NCBI RefSeq assembly: GCF_030813915.1
Contig: NZ_JAUSUJ010000010.1
Coordinates: 62,001-126,000, forward strand
Direction: 5' to 3'
DNA length: 64,000 nt
Source: Rhodoplanes tepidamans
GTDB lineage: Bacteria; Pseudomonadota; Alphaproteobacteria; Rhizobiales; Xanthobacteraceae
The notes below the pieces were generated by a model. The model was not told the DNA's origin. It made no database searches and saw only the letters and a list, made by a program, of their open reading frames with translations. Below are positions 19,082-28,172 of this stretch, one piece after another (the stretch's first letter is position 1; every line of letters begins with the position of its first letter). The position numbers and the translations under genes were made by a program.

Positions 19082-20107
19082 ATGGATAGATCGGACGTCA
19101 CGCTGGAGCGCATGCGGACCTTCGTCCGGGTGGCGGAGCGCGGCAGCCTGTCGGCGGTGGCGCGCGAGCTGGGCATCGGCCAGTCCACGGTCACGCGCCA
19201 CCTGCGGGAGCTGGAGGACGCCGTCGGCGTCCCGCTGCTCGGCCGGACCACCCGGCGCGTCACGATGACGGACGAGGGCGCGCGTTATTACGCGACCTGC
19301 GTCCAGATCCTGCGGCTCGTGGATCAGGCCGGCGAGGAGGCGCGCGGAACCCGCGGCGCGCCGGCCGGCACGGTCCGCGTCTCCTGCACGGCGGCGTTCG
19401 GAGTGCTGCATGTCACCCGGCTGATCCTGGCGTTCCAGGAACGCTATCCGGACATCGGCGTCGATCTCGGCCTCACCGACGAGCGGGTCGACCTGGTCCG
19501 CGAGGGCGTCGACGTGGCGGTGCGGCTGGGCCCGCTCGGCGACACCGCCATGAAGCTGCGCCGGCTCGGCGTCAGCCGGCGCGTGCTCGTCGCGTCGCCC
19601 GCCTATCTGGAGGCCCGCGGCACGCCGACCGAGCCGCGCGATCTGGTCGGGCACGAGGGAATCCGGATGACCAACGTGGCCGGCAGTGACTCGCTGCTGC
19701 TCGATGGTCCCGACGGTGTGCGCCACGCCGTGCCGTTCGGCGGGCGGCTGCGGATCGATCACGGGCTGGCGGCCCGCGAGGCGCTCGTCGCCGGGCGCGG
19801 CCTCGCCCCGGCGCATCGCTGGCTGATCGAAGATCTGGTCGCCGCCGGACGGCTGACCGTCGTCATGCCGGACTACCGCCTGCCGACCACACCGCTGAGC
19901 CTGCTGGTGGTGCCCGAGCGGGCCGGCATCGCCCGCGTGCGGCTGCTGGTCGATTTCTTGGCCGCCGAGATCGCCCGCCTGCCGGGGATCGAACCTCCGG
20001 GCGGTGGGGCGCCGGACGGCCGGAGCCGACCGGACGCGGAGGATCACGCCGCCGAGGCCGGCAGGCCGAAGACGCGGTCGAAGACCCAGGTGAAGCCGAA
20101 CGTGTAG
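19082..20107 (+). CDS. LysR-family transcriptional regulator
   Basis: A 341-residue LysR protein. The N-terminal winged helix (about 5-65, GSLSAVARELGIGQSTVTRHLRELE) is followed by a LysR substrate-binding domain (about 95-295). The last 40 residues are Pro/Gly/Arg-rich. It is divergent from the quinone reductase gene, the classical LysR arrangement. Its 3' end overlaps the convergent PACE-type gene by 64 bases (20044-20107), so the two transcripts are partly antisense. Confidence 0.9.
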   Translation: MDRSDVTLERMRTFVRVAERGSLSAVARELGIGQSTVTRHLRELEDAVGVPLLGRTTRRVTMTDEGARYYATCVQILRLVDQAGEEARGTRGAPAGTVRVSCTAAFGVLHVTRLILAFQERYPDIGVDLGLTDERVDLVREGVDVAVRLGPLGDTAMKLRRLGVSRRVLVASPAYLEARGTPTEPRDLVGHEGIRMTNVAGSDSLLLDGPDGVRHAVPFGGRLRIDHGLAAREALVAGRGLAPAHRWLIEDLVAAGRLTVVMPDYRLPTTPLSLLVVPERAGIARVRLLVDFLAAEIARLPGIEPPGGGAPDGRSRPDAEDHAAEAGRPKTRSKTQVKPNV

Positions 20108-20463
20108 GCGGTGAAGAACAGGATGAGGCCGAGGTCGTAGAGGAACGCCTCCAACAGGGTCGCGTCGAGCTGCCAGGCGATCAGCGGCACCAGCATCAGC
20201 ACCAGCCCGGCCTCGTACAGCACCGCATGGACGATGCGCCGCCGCGTCGAGCGCCCGCGCACCCGGCGCGATGCCTCCCAGCGCTCGAACATTAGATTGA
20301 ACACATAGGCCCAGCTCACCGCGATCACCGACGACGCCACCGCGACCACGCCGGTGTCCATCGCGGGCTTTCCGGCGACGAGCGAGAGCGCCGTCGTCAC
20401 CACCACCAGGGCGACGAGCTCGTAGATCGTGACATAGACGATGCGGCGGACGGTCGGGGTCAT
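20044..20463 (-). CDS. PACE-type multidrug efflux / bacterial transmembrane pair protein
   Basis: A 139-residue membrane protein with four predicted helices in two repeats (R-R-I-V-x-V-T-I-Y-E near residue 7 and R-R-R-I-V-H-A-V-L-Y-E-A near residue 75), the duplicated 'bacterial transmembrane pair' layout of the PACE efflux family. Members export chlorhexidine or short-chain diamines. The start is ATG at 20463. The gene is convergent and overlaps the LysR gene end. Substrate and regulation are not visible. Confidence 0.82.
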   Translation of the reverse strand: MTPTVRRIVYVTIYELVALVVVTTALSLVAGKPAMDTGVVAVASSVIAVSWAYVFNLMFERWEASRRVRGRSTRRRIVHAVLYEAGLVLMLVPLIAWQLDATLLEAFLYDLGLILFFTAYTFGFTWVFDRVFGLPASAA

Positions 20464-20590
20464 GACTCGCACTGGCCGGCGGGAGGGCGGGCGGCCGGCA
20501 CCGAACCACAAAAGACGCGCCGGCGAAACCGGCGCGCGCTCCTGCCCTCCCGCCCGCGCCGGCTCGCCCGCGGACAATGCGGGCCGCGGC

Positions 20591-21325
20591 TCACACCAGC
20601 AGCGCACCACCGTCCACGACCAGCACCTGGCCGGTGCCGTAGGTCTGCCGCATCAGATAGAGATAGGCCCCGGCGATCTCGTCGACCTCCCCGACATGCC
20701 CGACCGGCAGGGCCCGCGCGGCGCCGGCATAGAGCGCCTCTCGGTCGGCCTCGCTCATGCCGGCCCACAGCGGCGAGCGGACGACGCCGGGCGACACGAT
20801 GTTGACCCGCAGCGGCGCGAGCTCGACTGCGAGGGCCCGCGTCAGCCCCTCCATGGCCTGGCAGACGCTGGCGCCGAGCCACCAGCCGGGCCGTGGCCGG
20901 GCGCCGGCGATGCCCGACGTGAGCACGATCGAGCCGCCCGGCCGGATCGACGCCGCGCCATACTTCACCGCCAGCACGGCGCCCCAGTAGCGCAGCCGGA
21001 AGAACCTCTGGGCCGTCGCGGTGTCGGTATCGGCGAGGGCGCCGAGCTGGAGCTGCTCGCCCGCCGTGAACACCAGGTGGTCGATGCCCCCGAGCCTGCC
21101 GAACAGGTCACGGACCGCGGTCTCGTCGGTCAGGTCGAGGGCATGGCCCGCCGCCCCGGCCGGCAGAGTCGCGAGCGCCTCGTCGACCCGAGCCTGCCGG
21201 CTCGACGCGACCACCACGGTCGCCCCGTCCCGGGCCGCCGCCTGCGCGACGGCGAGCCCGATCCCCGAGGTGCCGCCCAGCACCACCACGGCCTTTCCGT
21301 TCCAGGTCGTTTCGTCCCGCGCCAT
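20591..21325 (-). CDS. Atypical short-chain dehydrogenase lacking the YxxxK catalytic pair
   Basis: A 244-residue SDR-fold protein with the nucleotide-binding GGTSGIG motif (about 17-23) and the usual C-terminal NIVSPG and GTGQVLVVDGG segments. Where Tyr-x3-Lys should stand, the sequence is G-A-S-V-C just before QAMEGLTRAL, so both catalytic residues appear to be replaced. It may be a non-catalytic or altered-chemistry member. The start is ATG at 21325. It is divergent from a LysR regulator (start 21440), its likely controller. Confidence 0.87.
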   Translation of the reverse strand: MARDETTWNGKAVVVLGGTSGIGLAVAQAAARDGATVVVASSRQARVDEALATLPAGAAGHALDLTDETAVRDLFGRLGGIDHLVFTAGEQLQLGALADTDTATAQRFFRLRYWGAVLAVKYGAASIRPGGSIVLTSGIAGARPRPGWWLGASVCQAMEGLTRALAVELAPLRVNIVSPGVVRSPLWAGMSEADREALYAGAARALPVGHVGEVDEIAGAYLYLMRQTYGTGQVLVVDGGALLV

Positions 21326-21439
21326 GATCGTCCTCCGTTGCGCTGTGATCGACGCTGAAGATCTGGGCTGGCGCGAGCGTTGCCGCCAACGCATTATAGT
21401 CTCGCTCACAATGAGCATCGGTCATCATGGCAGGTCACC

Positions 21440-22360
21440 ATGGCGTTCGACGGACGGCTGCTCGGAAGCATCGGCGTGCTGGCCGCCGTGGTCGAGACCG
21501 GCAACTTCGTGCGGGCGGCGGACAGTCTCGGCCTCACGCCATCGGGCGTCAGCCGGGCGGTGGCGCGGCTGGAGCAGCGGATCGGGATCCGCCTGCTCGA
21601 CCGCACGCCGCGGGCCGTGACCCTGACCGACGAGGGCCGCCGCTTCCACGCCCGGGTGATGCCGCTGCTCGCCGAGCTGGAGGAGGCGACGGCCGACGCC
21701 GGCGGCGCCGCCGGCACGGTGCGGGGGCGGCTGCGCGTCAACGTCGATCCGTGGTTCGCCCGCTTCGTGCTGGCGCCGCGGCTCGCGGACCTGCTGGCCG
21801 CCCATCCCGGGCTGACCATCGAGCTGATGGTCCGCGACACGCTCGGCGACCTCGTCGCCGACGGCTTCGACGTGGCGGTGCGGTTCGGAGTGCCGGAGCC
21901 GTCGGGCCTGATCGTCCGCAAGCTCCTGGACACCCGGATCATCACCTGCGCGGCGCCGGCCTACCTGGCGCGCCGGGGCGTGCCGGCGCATCCGCGCGAC
22001 CTCGCCGGCCACGACTGCCTGCTGTTCCGCGATCCCCGCACCGGGCGGCCGTTCGGCTGGGAGTTCCATCGCGCCGGCGAGATCGTCACGGTGCCGGTGG
22101 AGGGACGGCTGGTCGTCAACGACCTCGCCACCAAGCTCGCCGCCTGCGCGGCCGGCCACGGCGTCGCCCAGACCTTCGCGTTGGGGATGGATTCGCTGCT
22201 CGCCGCCGGCACCCTGGTGCAGATCCTGCCCGAGTGGACCGACGAGGTCTTCCCGCTCTACGCCGTGCACCCGTCGCGCCGGCTTCCGCCCGCCAAGGTC
22301 CGCGCCTTCGTCGACTTCGTCGTCGCGAGCCTCGCTGTGCCCGGTCCCGGCGATCGGTGA
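21440..22360 (+). CDS. LysR-family transcriptional regulator
   Basis: A 306-residue LysR protein. The winged helix is at about 8-66 (GNFVRAADSLGLTPSGVSRAVARLE) and the effector domain at about 90-300. The start chosen is ATG at 21440 (MAFDGRLLG), the usual distance from the helix-turn-helix. It is divergent from the atypical SDR gene across a 114-base region. A strong bidirectional terminator follows at 22388-22414. Confidence 0.92.
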   Translation: MAFDGRLLGSIGVLAAVVETGNFVRAADSLGLTPSGVSRAVARLEQRIGIRLLDRTPRAVTLTDEGRRFHARVMPLLAELEEATADAGGAAGTVRGRLRVNVDPWFARFVLAPRLADLLAAHPGLTIELMVRDTLGDLVADGFDVAVRFGVPEPSGLIVRKLLDTRIITCAAPAYLARRGVPAHPRDLAGHDCLLFRDPRTGRPFGWEFHRAGEIVTVPVEGRLVVNDLATKLAACAAGHGVAQTFALGMDSLLAAGTLVQILPEWTDEVFPLYAVHPSRRLPPAKVRAFVDFVVASLAVPGPGDR

Positions 22361-22382
22361 GGCCCGCCGTCTGCGGAACGCA

Positions 22383-22414
22383 AAAAAGCGCCGGCGGGGG
22401 AGCCGGCGCTTTTT
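22383..22414. terminator. Bidirectional intrinsic terminator
   Basis: GCGCCGGC (22388-22395) and GCCGGCGC (22402-22409) form a perfect 8-bp GC stem with a 6-base loop, bordered by an A-run on the left and TTTTT on the right. It can end both the rightward lysR transcript and the leftward carD transcript. Confidence 0.85.
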
Positions 22415-22472
22415 ACGGTTTCGGTGAACGGAGCGTTGCCGGGCTCGCCCGAGCCGGCGCCCCGAGCCGGCC

Positions 22473-23501
22473 TCAGGCCGCCTCGGCTTCCGCCTCGTCG
22501 TCCTCGGCGCCCTTGCCGGCGGCACCGCGCTTCGGGCCCTTGGCGAGCGCCGCCTCGATCTCCTTCACGGCCTCGGTGTCGGTGATCCGCTGCACGGCCG
22601 AGATCTCGCGGGCGAGCCGGTCGAGAGCGGCCTCGTAGAGCTGGCGCTCGCTGTAGGACTGCTCCGGCTGGCTCTCGGACCGGTAGAGATCGCGCACCAC
22701 CTCGGCGATGGCGACGATGTTGCCGGAATTGATCTTGGCCTCGTACTCCTGTGCCCGGCGCGACCACATGGTCCGCTTCACCCGCGCGCGGCCCTTGAGG
22801 GTCTCGAGCGCGCGCTTGACGATCGGCGGCTCGGCGAGCTTGCGCATGCCGACGGCGCTGATCTTCGCGGTGGGGACCCGCAGCGTCATCTTGTCCTTGA
22901 CGAAGTTGATGACGAACAGCTCGAGCTTGTGGCCCGCGACCTCCTGCTCCTCGATCGCCGTGATCTGGCCCACGCCGTGCGCCGGATACACGATGAACTC
23001 GTTCGTCTTGAAGCCTTGACGCTGGGTCGTCTTCTTGTTGGACATTCCGGGAACTGCTCCTTCAACCTCCGGCGTCTTGCCGGGGTCCTCCACCCGAGGG
23101 CGGGCGGATGGTTTGGCCGAGGCCTTGGCGGTTGCCTTGACGGTGGCCTTGGCCTCCGGCTCGACATCCGTTTTCGTTTTGGCGACCGGCTTCGGGGCCG
23201 GCTTCGCAGCCGGCTTGGCAACCGGCTTCGCGGCCGGCCGGGTGACCGGCTTGGCCGCCGGCGGGGTGACCGGCTTGGCGGCCGGCTTGACCGCTCGAGT
23301 CGGGGGTTCTTCCGGCTTGGCCGGCTGTTTGGCGACCGCGTTGCCGCGGCGCACATGATCGCGCGTCGTCTTGGTCGTCCGGCGACGGGTTGCCGCCGAC
23401 GCTTTGGTGGACGCCTTGGAGGTGATCTTAGACGCGGCCTTGGAAGGGGTCTTGGCGACGACCTTCTTCGACTTCGACTTGTGACGAGTTTTTGCTGCCA
23501 C
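22473..23501 (-). CDS. carD: CarD-family transcription regulator with long Lys/Ala/Pro N-terminal extension
   Basis: CarD binds RNA polymerase beta and stabilises open complexes, as at rRNA promoters. The CarD/TRCF-interacting domain begins at residue 153 (SNKKTTQRQGFKTNEFIVYPAHGVGQ) and is followed by the helical DNA-contacting domain and an acidic tail. Residues 1-152 form a histone H1-like region of repeated AAKPV/AKPA units. Read from GTG 23501 the protein has 342 residues; the alternative ATG at 23045 (AGGAG about 11 bases upstream) gives the canonical 190. The extension keeps coding-like third-position GC, and the AT-rich promoter-like region lies upstream of 23501, favouring the long form, but both may be made. 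Confidence 0.82.
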   Translation of the reverse strand: MAAKTRHKSKSKKVVAKTPSKAASKITSKASTKASAATRRRTTKTTRDHVRRGNAVAKQPAKPEEPPTRAVKPAAKPVTPPAAKPVTRPAAKPVAKPAAKPAPKPVAKTKTDVEPEAKATVKATAKASAKPSARPRVEDPGKTPEVEGAVPGMSNKKTTQRQGFKTNEFIVYPAHGVGQITAIEEQEVAGHKLELFVINFVKDKMTLRVPTAKISAVGMRKLAEPPIVKRALETLKGRARVKRTMWSRRAQEYEAKINSGNIVAIAEVVRDLYRSESQPEQSYSERQLYEAALDRLAREISAVQRITDTEAVKEIEAALAKGPKRGAAGKGAEDDEAEAEAA

Positions 23502-23546
23502 TGTGATCGCGCGCTTTCTCGCAGAAAGTCACGCCTCCGTATGACG

Positions 23547-23631
23547 GTTCCTAAGGAACGCCCCGAAAAAATATGCTCCCGGGAGGGAGCGGTCGGAGCC
23601 GTGATCTCATGTGTGATGCTTATATATCACA
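23547..23631. promoter_or_regulatory. AT-rich upstream region of carD with two inverted repeats
   Basis: GTTCCT-A-AGGAAC (23547-23559) and TGTGAT-N8-ATCACA (23612-23631) are perfect inverted repeats in the only clearly AT-rich stretch of this part of the window (about 23560-23710). They lie 46-130 bases upstream of the long carD start and are candidate operator sites. The second resembles a CRP/FNR-family palindrome but has a wider spacer than the CRP consensus. Confidence 0.4.
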
Positions 23632-23773
23632 TTCTTTGCAAAAAACAAAGCCGTACAGTGCGGCATTCGGCCATCACCGTACCTGATCAACATTAAATTT
23701 TAGATATTTGGCGAAGGTCGGGCAGGCGACCGCTCGGGCCGCGTGCCGTCCGCCCCGTGCACCCGTCCGCCGA

Positions 23774-24109
23774 TCAGTCGCCGGAGCCGGGATTCGGCGA
23801 GAAAAACTGCATCTTGCCGGGCTTGCCGTCCCACTCCTTGTGGTCGGCCGGCGGGTCGCGCTTCACCGTGACGTTCGGCCAGCTCTTGGCATACTCGGCG
23901 TTCAGGCTCTGCCACTGCTCGAGGCCCGGCTCGGTGTCCGGCTTGATCGCCTCCGCGGGGCATTCCGGCTCGCAGACACCGCAGTCGATGCACTCGTCCG
24001 GATGGATGACGAGCATGTTCTCGCCTTCGTAGAAGCAGTCCACGGGACACACTTCGACGCAGTCCATATATTTGCACTTAATACAGTTTTCGGTAACGAC
24101 ATAAGCCAT
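23774..24109 (-). CDS. fdxA: Seven-iron ferredoxin FdxA
   Basis: A 111-residue soluble electron carrier with a [3Fe-4S] and a [4Fe-4S] cluster. The cysteines are at 9, 12, 17, 21, 25, 40, 43, 46 and 50 ([19 protein letters not shown] and [12 protein letters not shown]), followed by the longer C-terminal half typical of alphaproteobacterial FdxA. The start is ATG at 24109. It is commonly found near carD in this class, as here. Confidence 0.96.
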   Translation of the reverse strand: MAYVVTENCIKCKYMDCVEVCPVDCFYEGENMLVIHPDECIDCGVCEPECPAEAIKPDTEPGLEQWQSLNAEYAKSWPNVTVKRDPPADHKEWDGKPGKMQFFSPNPGSGD

Positions 24110-24353
24110 GTTCAGCTCCGGCCGGGACCCGCGGCGCTTTTCGCCCGTCCCTAGCGCATCGGCCCGGGACGTGCAAGCGAACGGCCCGGCTCGATCGGCG
24201 AAAAAGCCCCGACCGTGGCGTCGCGGCCCGACATTCGCCGCAGCCTTCGAAGCTCGCCCGCGCCCGCAGCCGTCGGCCCCGCGGTCGAAGAAAATCCGAA
24301 TCCGACGAGAACCATCGGTGCCCGGGCGATGCGCGGTGTCCTGCGGCCGCCGC

Positions 24354-24731
24354 TCACTCCTCCTCGCCGCGCAGCCGATCGAGGGTGCGCCGGTCGCGCT
24401 TGGTCGGACGTCCGGCCCCACGGTCGCGACTCGCGGCCGGCGGGGATGATTCGTCCGGCTCGGCCGGGGTTTCGTCGCGGAACAGGACCTGGGCGTCGGT
24501 CGCCGAGCCGCGCCGCTCGGCGAAGCCCGTGACGGTCAGCACCCGGACCCGGCTGTCGAGGGCCACCGTGACGACGTCGCCGACCTTCACGGGCCGGCTC
24601 GCCGCGTCGATCCGGGCCCCGTTGACCCGGACACGGCCAGCCGCCGCCAGCGCCGCCGCGGCGCTGCGGGTGCGCACCACCCGCGCGTGCCACAGCCACT
24701 TGTCGATGCGCTGGCGCGTGCCGTCGACCAA
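24354..24731 (-). CDS. S4-domain RNA-binding protein (Hsp15-like)
   Basis: A 125-residue protein with an N-terminal S4 RNA-binding domain (about 6-70: [18 protein letters not shown]...GRVRVNG) and a charged disordered tail. Hsp15-type S4 proteins bind stalled 50S subunits carrying nascent chains. It appears to start at TTG 24731, three bases after the stop of the helicase gene, implying translational coupling; no ATG or GTG is better placed. The 24110-24353 gap downstream shows no gene. Confidence 0.83.
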   Translation of the reverse strand: MVDGTRQRIDKWLWHARVVRTRSAAAALAAAGRVRVNGARIDAASRPVKVGDVVTVALDSRVRVLTVTGFAERRGSATDAQVLFRDETPAEPDESSPPAASRDRGAGRPTKRDRRTLDRLRGEEE

Positions 24732-24734
24732 CTG

Positions 24735-27700
24735 TCAGTGCTTCTCCTTGGCGCTCGCCTCGAGCTGCGCCTTGAGGGCGGCGAGCTTGGCGAACGGGGA
24801 GTTCGGATCCGGCTCCTTGTTGCTCCGGTCCGCCCGCTCGTCGCGGCTCTGATAGGTCCGCGGCGGCCGCTCGGAGCGGTCCTGCCGGTCGGACCGGCGC
24901 CCGCCCTCGTGGCGCGGCCGGTCGGAACGGTCGCGGTCCGGGCCGCCGCGCGGACGCCCGCGCGCCTGCCGGTCGCCCTCGCTCCGCTCGGAACGCTCTC
25001 CCCGGTCGTGGCGGCCGCGCCGATCGCCATGGTCGTGCCGCCCGCCGCGGTGGTCGGGACGGTCGCCCCGCGCCTCGGTCCGCTCGGCCGGCGCCGCCTC
25101 GCCTTCGACGGGCGCGGCCGGCGCGCCGGCTGCGGCCGTGGCGGCCGCCTGGCCCTCCGGACGACGGCCCGGGCCGCCGCGGTGATGGCGCTTCGGCCCG
25201 CCGCGCCGCTCGTCGTGCGGGCGGCCGGGACGCCAGATCTCGATGAACTGCGGCTCCTCCGGCGTCGCGGCGGCGGTCGCCGCCGTCTCGGCGACGATCT
25301 CGGCGGCCTCGGCTCCGGGCTCGGCGACGGCGGCCTCGGGCTCGGGCTCGGGCTCGGCCTCCGCCTCGACAGCCGGTTCGGGCGGCGCCTCCGCGGCGAT
25401 GTCGGGCGACGCCACGATCTCGGGGGCGGGCTCCTCGGGGGCCGGCTCCTCGGCGATCGACTCGTCCGACCCCGACTCCTCGGCCGGGGCCGCCGCGGGC
25501 GGCGCCTCGGCTGCCGCCTCGGTCGCGTCGGCCTCCTGGTCGGGGGCGATCGGCACCTGCTCGTCGCTGGCGGCCGGCTCGGCCGCGACGGCCTCCGCGG
25601 CCGGCGCCTCGGCCGTGACCTCCGTGGCTGGCTCGGTCGCGCTCTCGGCGGCGATCTCGACCGTGGTCTCGGCCGGCTTGGCCTCGGCTGGCGGCTCCGG
25701 CGGCTTCGGCCGGCGCTCGACCCGGTAGCCGAGCGCCTTGAGGATCGAGGCGAGGTCCTCGCCGGACGAGCCGGTGAGCGAGGTCATCGCCTGGGTGACG
25801 ACGAACCCCGAGCCGTCGAAGGCGCCGGCCGGCTTCTCGCCGGGCGCGTTGGGCCGCCAGCTCAGGGCCGGGCGGATCAGGTCGGCGAGCCGCTCCAGGA
25901 TGTCGACCCGGACGGCGCGCTCGCCGCAGACCCGGTAGCCGATGGTGCGGTAGAGCGGCCGCGGCACCGCCTTGTCGACCGCGAAGGAGGTGCGGCCCGA
26001 GGCGGCGAGGCGCTGCAGGTCGTCGAGCCCGGTGGTGTCGACGTCGCCGTGCTTCAGCGCCCACAGTTCGGCGGCGAGCGCCCGCGGCGCCGGCTTGAGC
26101 AGACCCGGGACGTAGACGTGATAGGCCCCGAAGCGCACGCCGTGCTTGCGCAGGGTGGCGCGCTGGGCCTGGTCGAGCGCCTTCAACTCCTCGGCGATCT
26201 TGAAGCGCTCGAGAACGCCGAGCGCCTCGACCAGCTGGAACGCGATGCCGCGGCCGATGCCGGTGATGTCCTCGGCGGCGCCGAGCACGAACAGCGGCGC
26301 CAGGATCCGCTCGATATGGGTGCGGGTCCACAGGTCGAGCCGGGTCTGCACGTGCTCCAGCGCGGCGCCGGTCAGGTGCTCGTCCGCCAGGATCTTGACG
26401 CGCGGGCGCAGGACGTTGTCGCCGGGCAGGAGCTTCGCCACCGGCTCGCCCATCCAGCGGAGCAGACCGTTGGAGGCGAGCACGAACTGGCTGTCGGGCG
26501 CGTGCGCGAGGCGCCCGGCGCGGGCGTCGATCTCGCCGGCCAGCGCCTTCTGGGCGGCGGCCGACAGCGCCTTGCTGTCGGTGCCGCCGGTGGTCGCCTC
26601 CGGTGCGAAGCGGAAGCCGTCGAGCCGGCCGATGACGTGCCCTTCGACGACGACCTCGCCCGTCTTGGTGATCTCTGTTTCCAACATCGCATTCTCTCGC
26701 AGACGCCGCATCAGGACGCTGGTGCGGCGGTCGATGAATCGTTCGGCCAGGCGTTCGTGCAAGGCGTCCGAGAGCTTGTCCTCGATGGCCCGGGTGACGC
26801 CCTGCCAGTGCTCGGGATCGCCGAGCCAGTCCGGACGATTGGCGACGAAGGTCCAGGTCCGGATGTGTGCAATTCGCGTAGACAGCGTATCGATACCGCC
26901 CTCGGTGTGATCCGCAAGGGCGACCTGTCGAGAAAACCAGTCGATCGGTATCGTACCTTCGCGCGCCAGGAAACCAAAGAGGGAGACGACCATCTCGGCG
27001 TGCGCGGCAGGCGAGATCTTGCGATAGTCCGGGACCTGACAGGCCTCCCACAGCCGCGCGATGTCGGCCGGCTTGCGGGCGAGATCTCGCACCGTGTCGT
27101 CACGCATCGCGTGCTCGAGCACGAGGATGTCCTCGGCGATCGGCGCCCGCGTGAGGCCCGGCAGGGTCGGCGTCGCGGCGAGCGAGGCCGACAGCGCACC
27201 GAGCGACGAGAAGTCGAGCTCGGTGTTGCGCCACTGCAGGACCTTCACGGGCTCGAAGGCGTGGCTCTCCAGCGCCTGCACGAGCTCCGGCTCGAAGGGC
27301 GGGCAGCGGCCCGTGGTGCCGAAGGTGCCGTCGCGGGTCGCGCGGCCGGCCCGGCCGGCGATCTGGCCGAGCTCGCCGGGGTTGAGCCGGCGATACTGGT
27401 AGCCGTCGAACTTGCGGTCCGACGCGAAGGCGACGTGGTCGACGTCGAGATTGAGGCCCATGCCGATCGCGTCGGTGGCGACCAGATAGTCGACGTCGCC
27501 CGACTGGTAGAGCGCCACCTGGGCGTTGCGGGTGCGCGGCGACAGTGCCCCCAGCACCACCGCGGCGCCGCCGCGCTGGCGGCGGATCAGCTCGGCGATC
27601 GCGTAGACCTCCTCGGCCGAGAACGCGACGATGGCGGTGCGGCGCGGCTGGCGCGACAGCTTCTTCTCGCCCGCGAAGGTGAGCTGCGAGAGACGGGGCC

Positions 27701-28172
27701 GCGAGATCACGTTGGCGCCCGGCAACAGCTTCTCGACCATGCCCCGCATCGTCGAGGCGCCGAGCACCAGGGTCTCCTCGCGGCCGCGCCGGTTGAGGAT
27801 GCGATCGGTGAAGACGTGGCCGCGATCGAGGTCGGCGCCGAGCTGCACCTCGTCGACCGCGACGAAGGCGACGTCGAGATCGCGCGGCATCGCCTCGACG
27901 GTCGAGACCCAGAAGCGCGGATTGGCCGGCTTGATCTTCTCCTCGCCGGTGATCAGCGCCACCGCGTCCGGTCCGACCCGGTCGACGACCTTGTTGTAGA
28001 CCTCGCGCGCCAGGAGGCGCAGCGGCAGCCCGATCAGGCCGGACGAATGGCCGAGCATGCGCTCGATGGCGAGATGCGTCTTGCCCGTGTTGGTCGGCCC
28101 GAGCACGGCGGTGACGCCTGAGCCGCGGGCGCGGGAGTCGCGAACGGTGGGGGACGAGAACGTGATGGGCAT
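24735..28172 (-). CDS. SUV3-like ATP-dependent RNA/DNA helicase
   Basis: A 1145-residue superfamily 2 helicase. Walker A is GPTNTGKT (25-32), the DExH-type box is DEVQ (107-110), and motif VI-like QIAGRAGRATRDG lies near residue 275; the core resembles SUV3/MgpS proteins. After about residue 775 comes an Ala/Glu/Pro-rich linker of roughly 200 residues, then an Arg/Asp/Gly-rich basic tail (about 965-1120) resembling RNA-binding RG/RD tails of RNase E. The pairing with an S4 protein suggests an RNA or ribosome role. The start is ATG at 28172. Confidence 0.87.
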   Translation of the reverse strand: MPITFSSPTVRDSRARGSGVTAVLGPTNTGKTHLAIERMLGHSSGLIGLPLRLLAREVYNKVVDRVGPDAVALITGEEKIKPANPRFWVSTVEAMPRDLDVAFVAVDEVQLGADLDRGHVFTDRILNRRGREETLVLGASTMRGMVEKLLPGANVISRPRLSQLTFAGEKKLSRQPRRTAIVAFSAEEVYAIAELIRRQRGGAAVVLGALSPRTRNAQVALYQSGDVDYLVATDAIGMGLNLDVDHVAFASDRKFDGYQYRRLNPGELGQIAGRAGRATRDGTFGTTGRCPPFEPELVQALESHAFEPVKVLQWRNTELDFSSLGALSASLAATPTLPGLTRAPIAEDILVLEHAMRDDTVRDLARKPADIARLWEACQVPDYRKISPAAHAEMVVSLFGFLAREGTIPIDWFSRQVALADHTEGGIDTLSTRIAHIRTWTFVANRPDWLGDPEHWQGVTRAIEDKLSDALHERLAERFIDRRTSVLMRRLRENAMLETEITKTGEVVVEGHVIGRLDGFRFAPEATTGGTDSKALSAAAQKALAGEIDARAGRLAHAPDSQFVLASNGLLRWMGEPVAKLLPGDNVLRPRVKILADEHLTGAALEHVQTRLDLWTRTHIERILAPLFVLGAAEDITGIGRGIAFQLVEALGVLERFKIAEELKALDQAQRATLRKHGVRFGAYHVYVPGLLKPAPRALAAELWALKHGDVDTTGLDDLQRLAASGRTSFAVDKAVPRPLYRTIGYRVCGERAVRVDILERLADLIRPALSWRPNAPGEKPAGAFDGSGFVVTQAMTSLTGSSGEDLASILKALGYRVERRPKPPEPPAEAKPAETTVEIAAESATEPATEVTAEAPAAEAVAAEPAASDEQVPIAPDQEADATEAAAEAPPAAAPAEESGSDESIAEEPAPEEPAPEIVASPDIAAEAPPEPAVEAEAEPEPEPEAAVAEPGAEAAEIVAETAATAAATPEEPQFIEIWRPGRPHDERRGGPKRHHRGGPGRRPEGQAAATAAAGAPAAPVEGEAAPAERTEARGDRPDHRGGRHDHGDRRGRHDRGERSERSEGDRQARGRPRGGPDRDRSDRPRHEGGRRSDRQDRSERPPRTYQSRDERADRSNKEPDPNSPFAKLAALKAQLEASAKEKH

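Noticed and set aside
25243-25728. Ser/Ala-rich frame antisense to the helicase linker
   Set aside because: It is the complement of the helicase's Ala/Glu-rich linker and only mirrors its repetitive codons.
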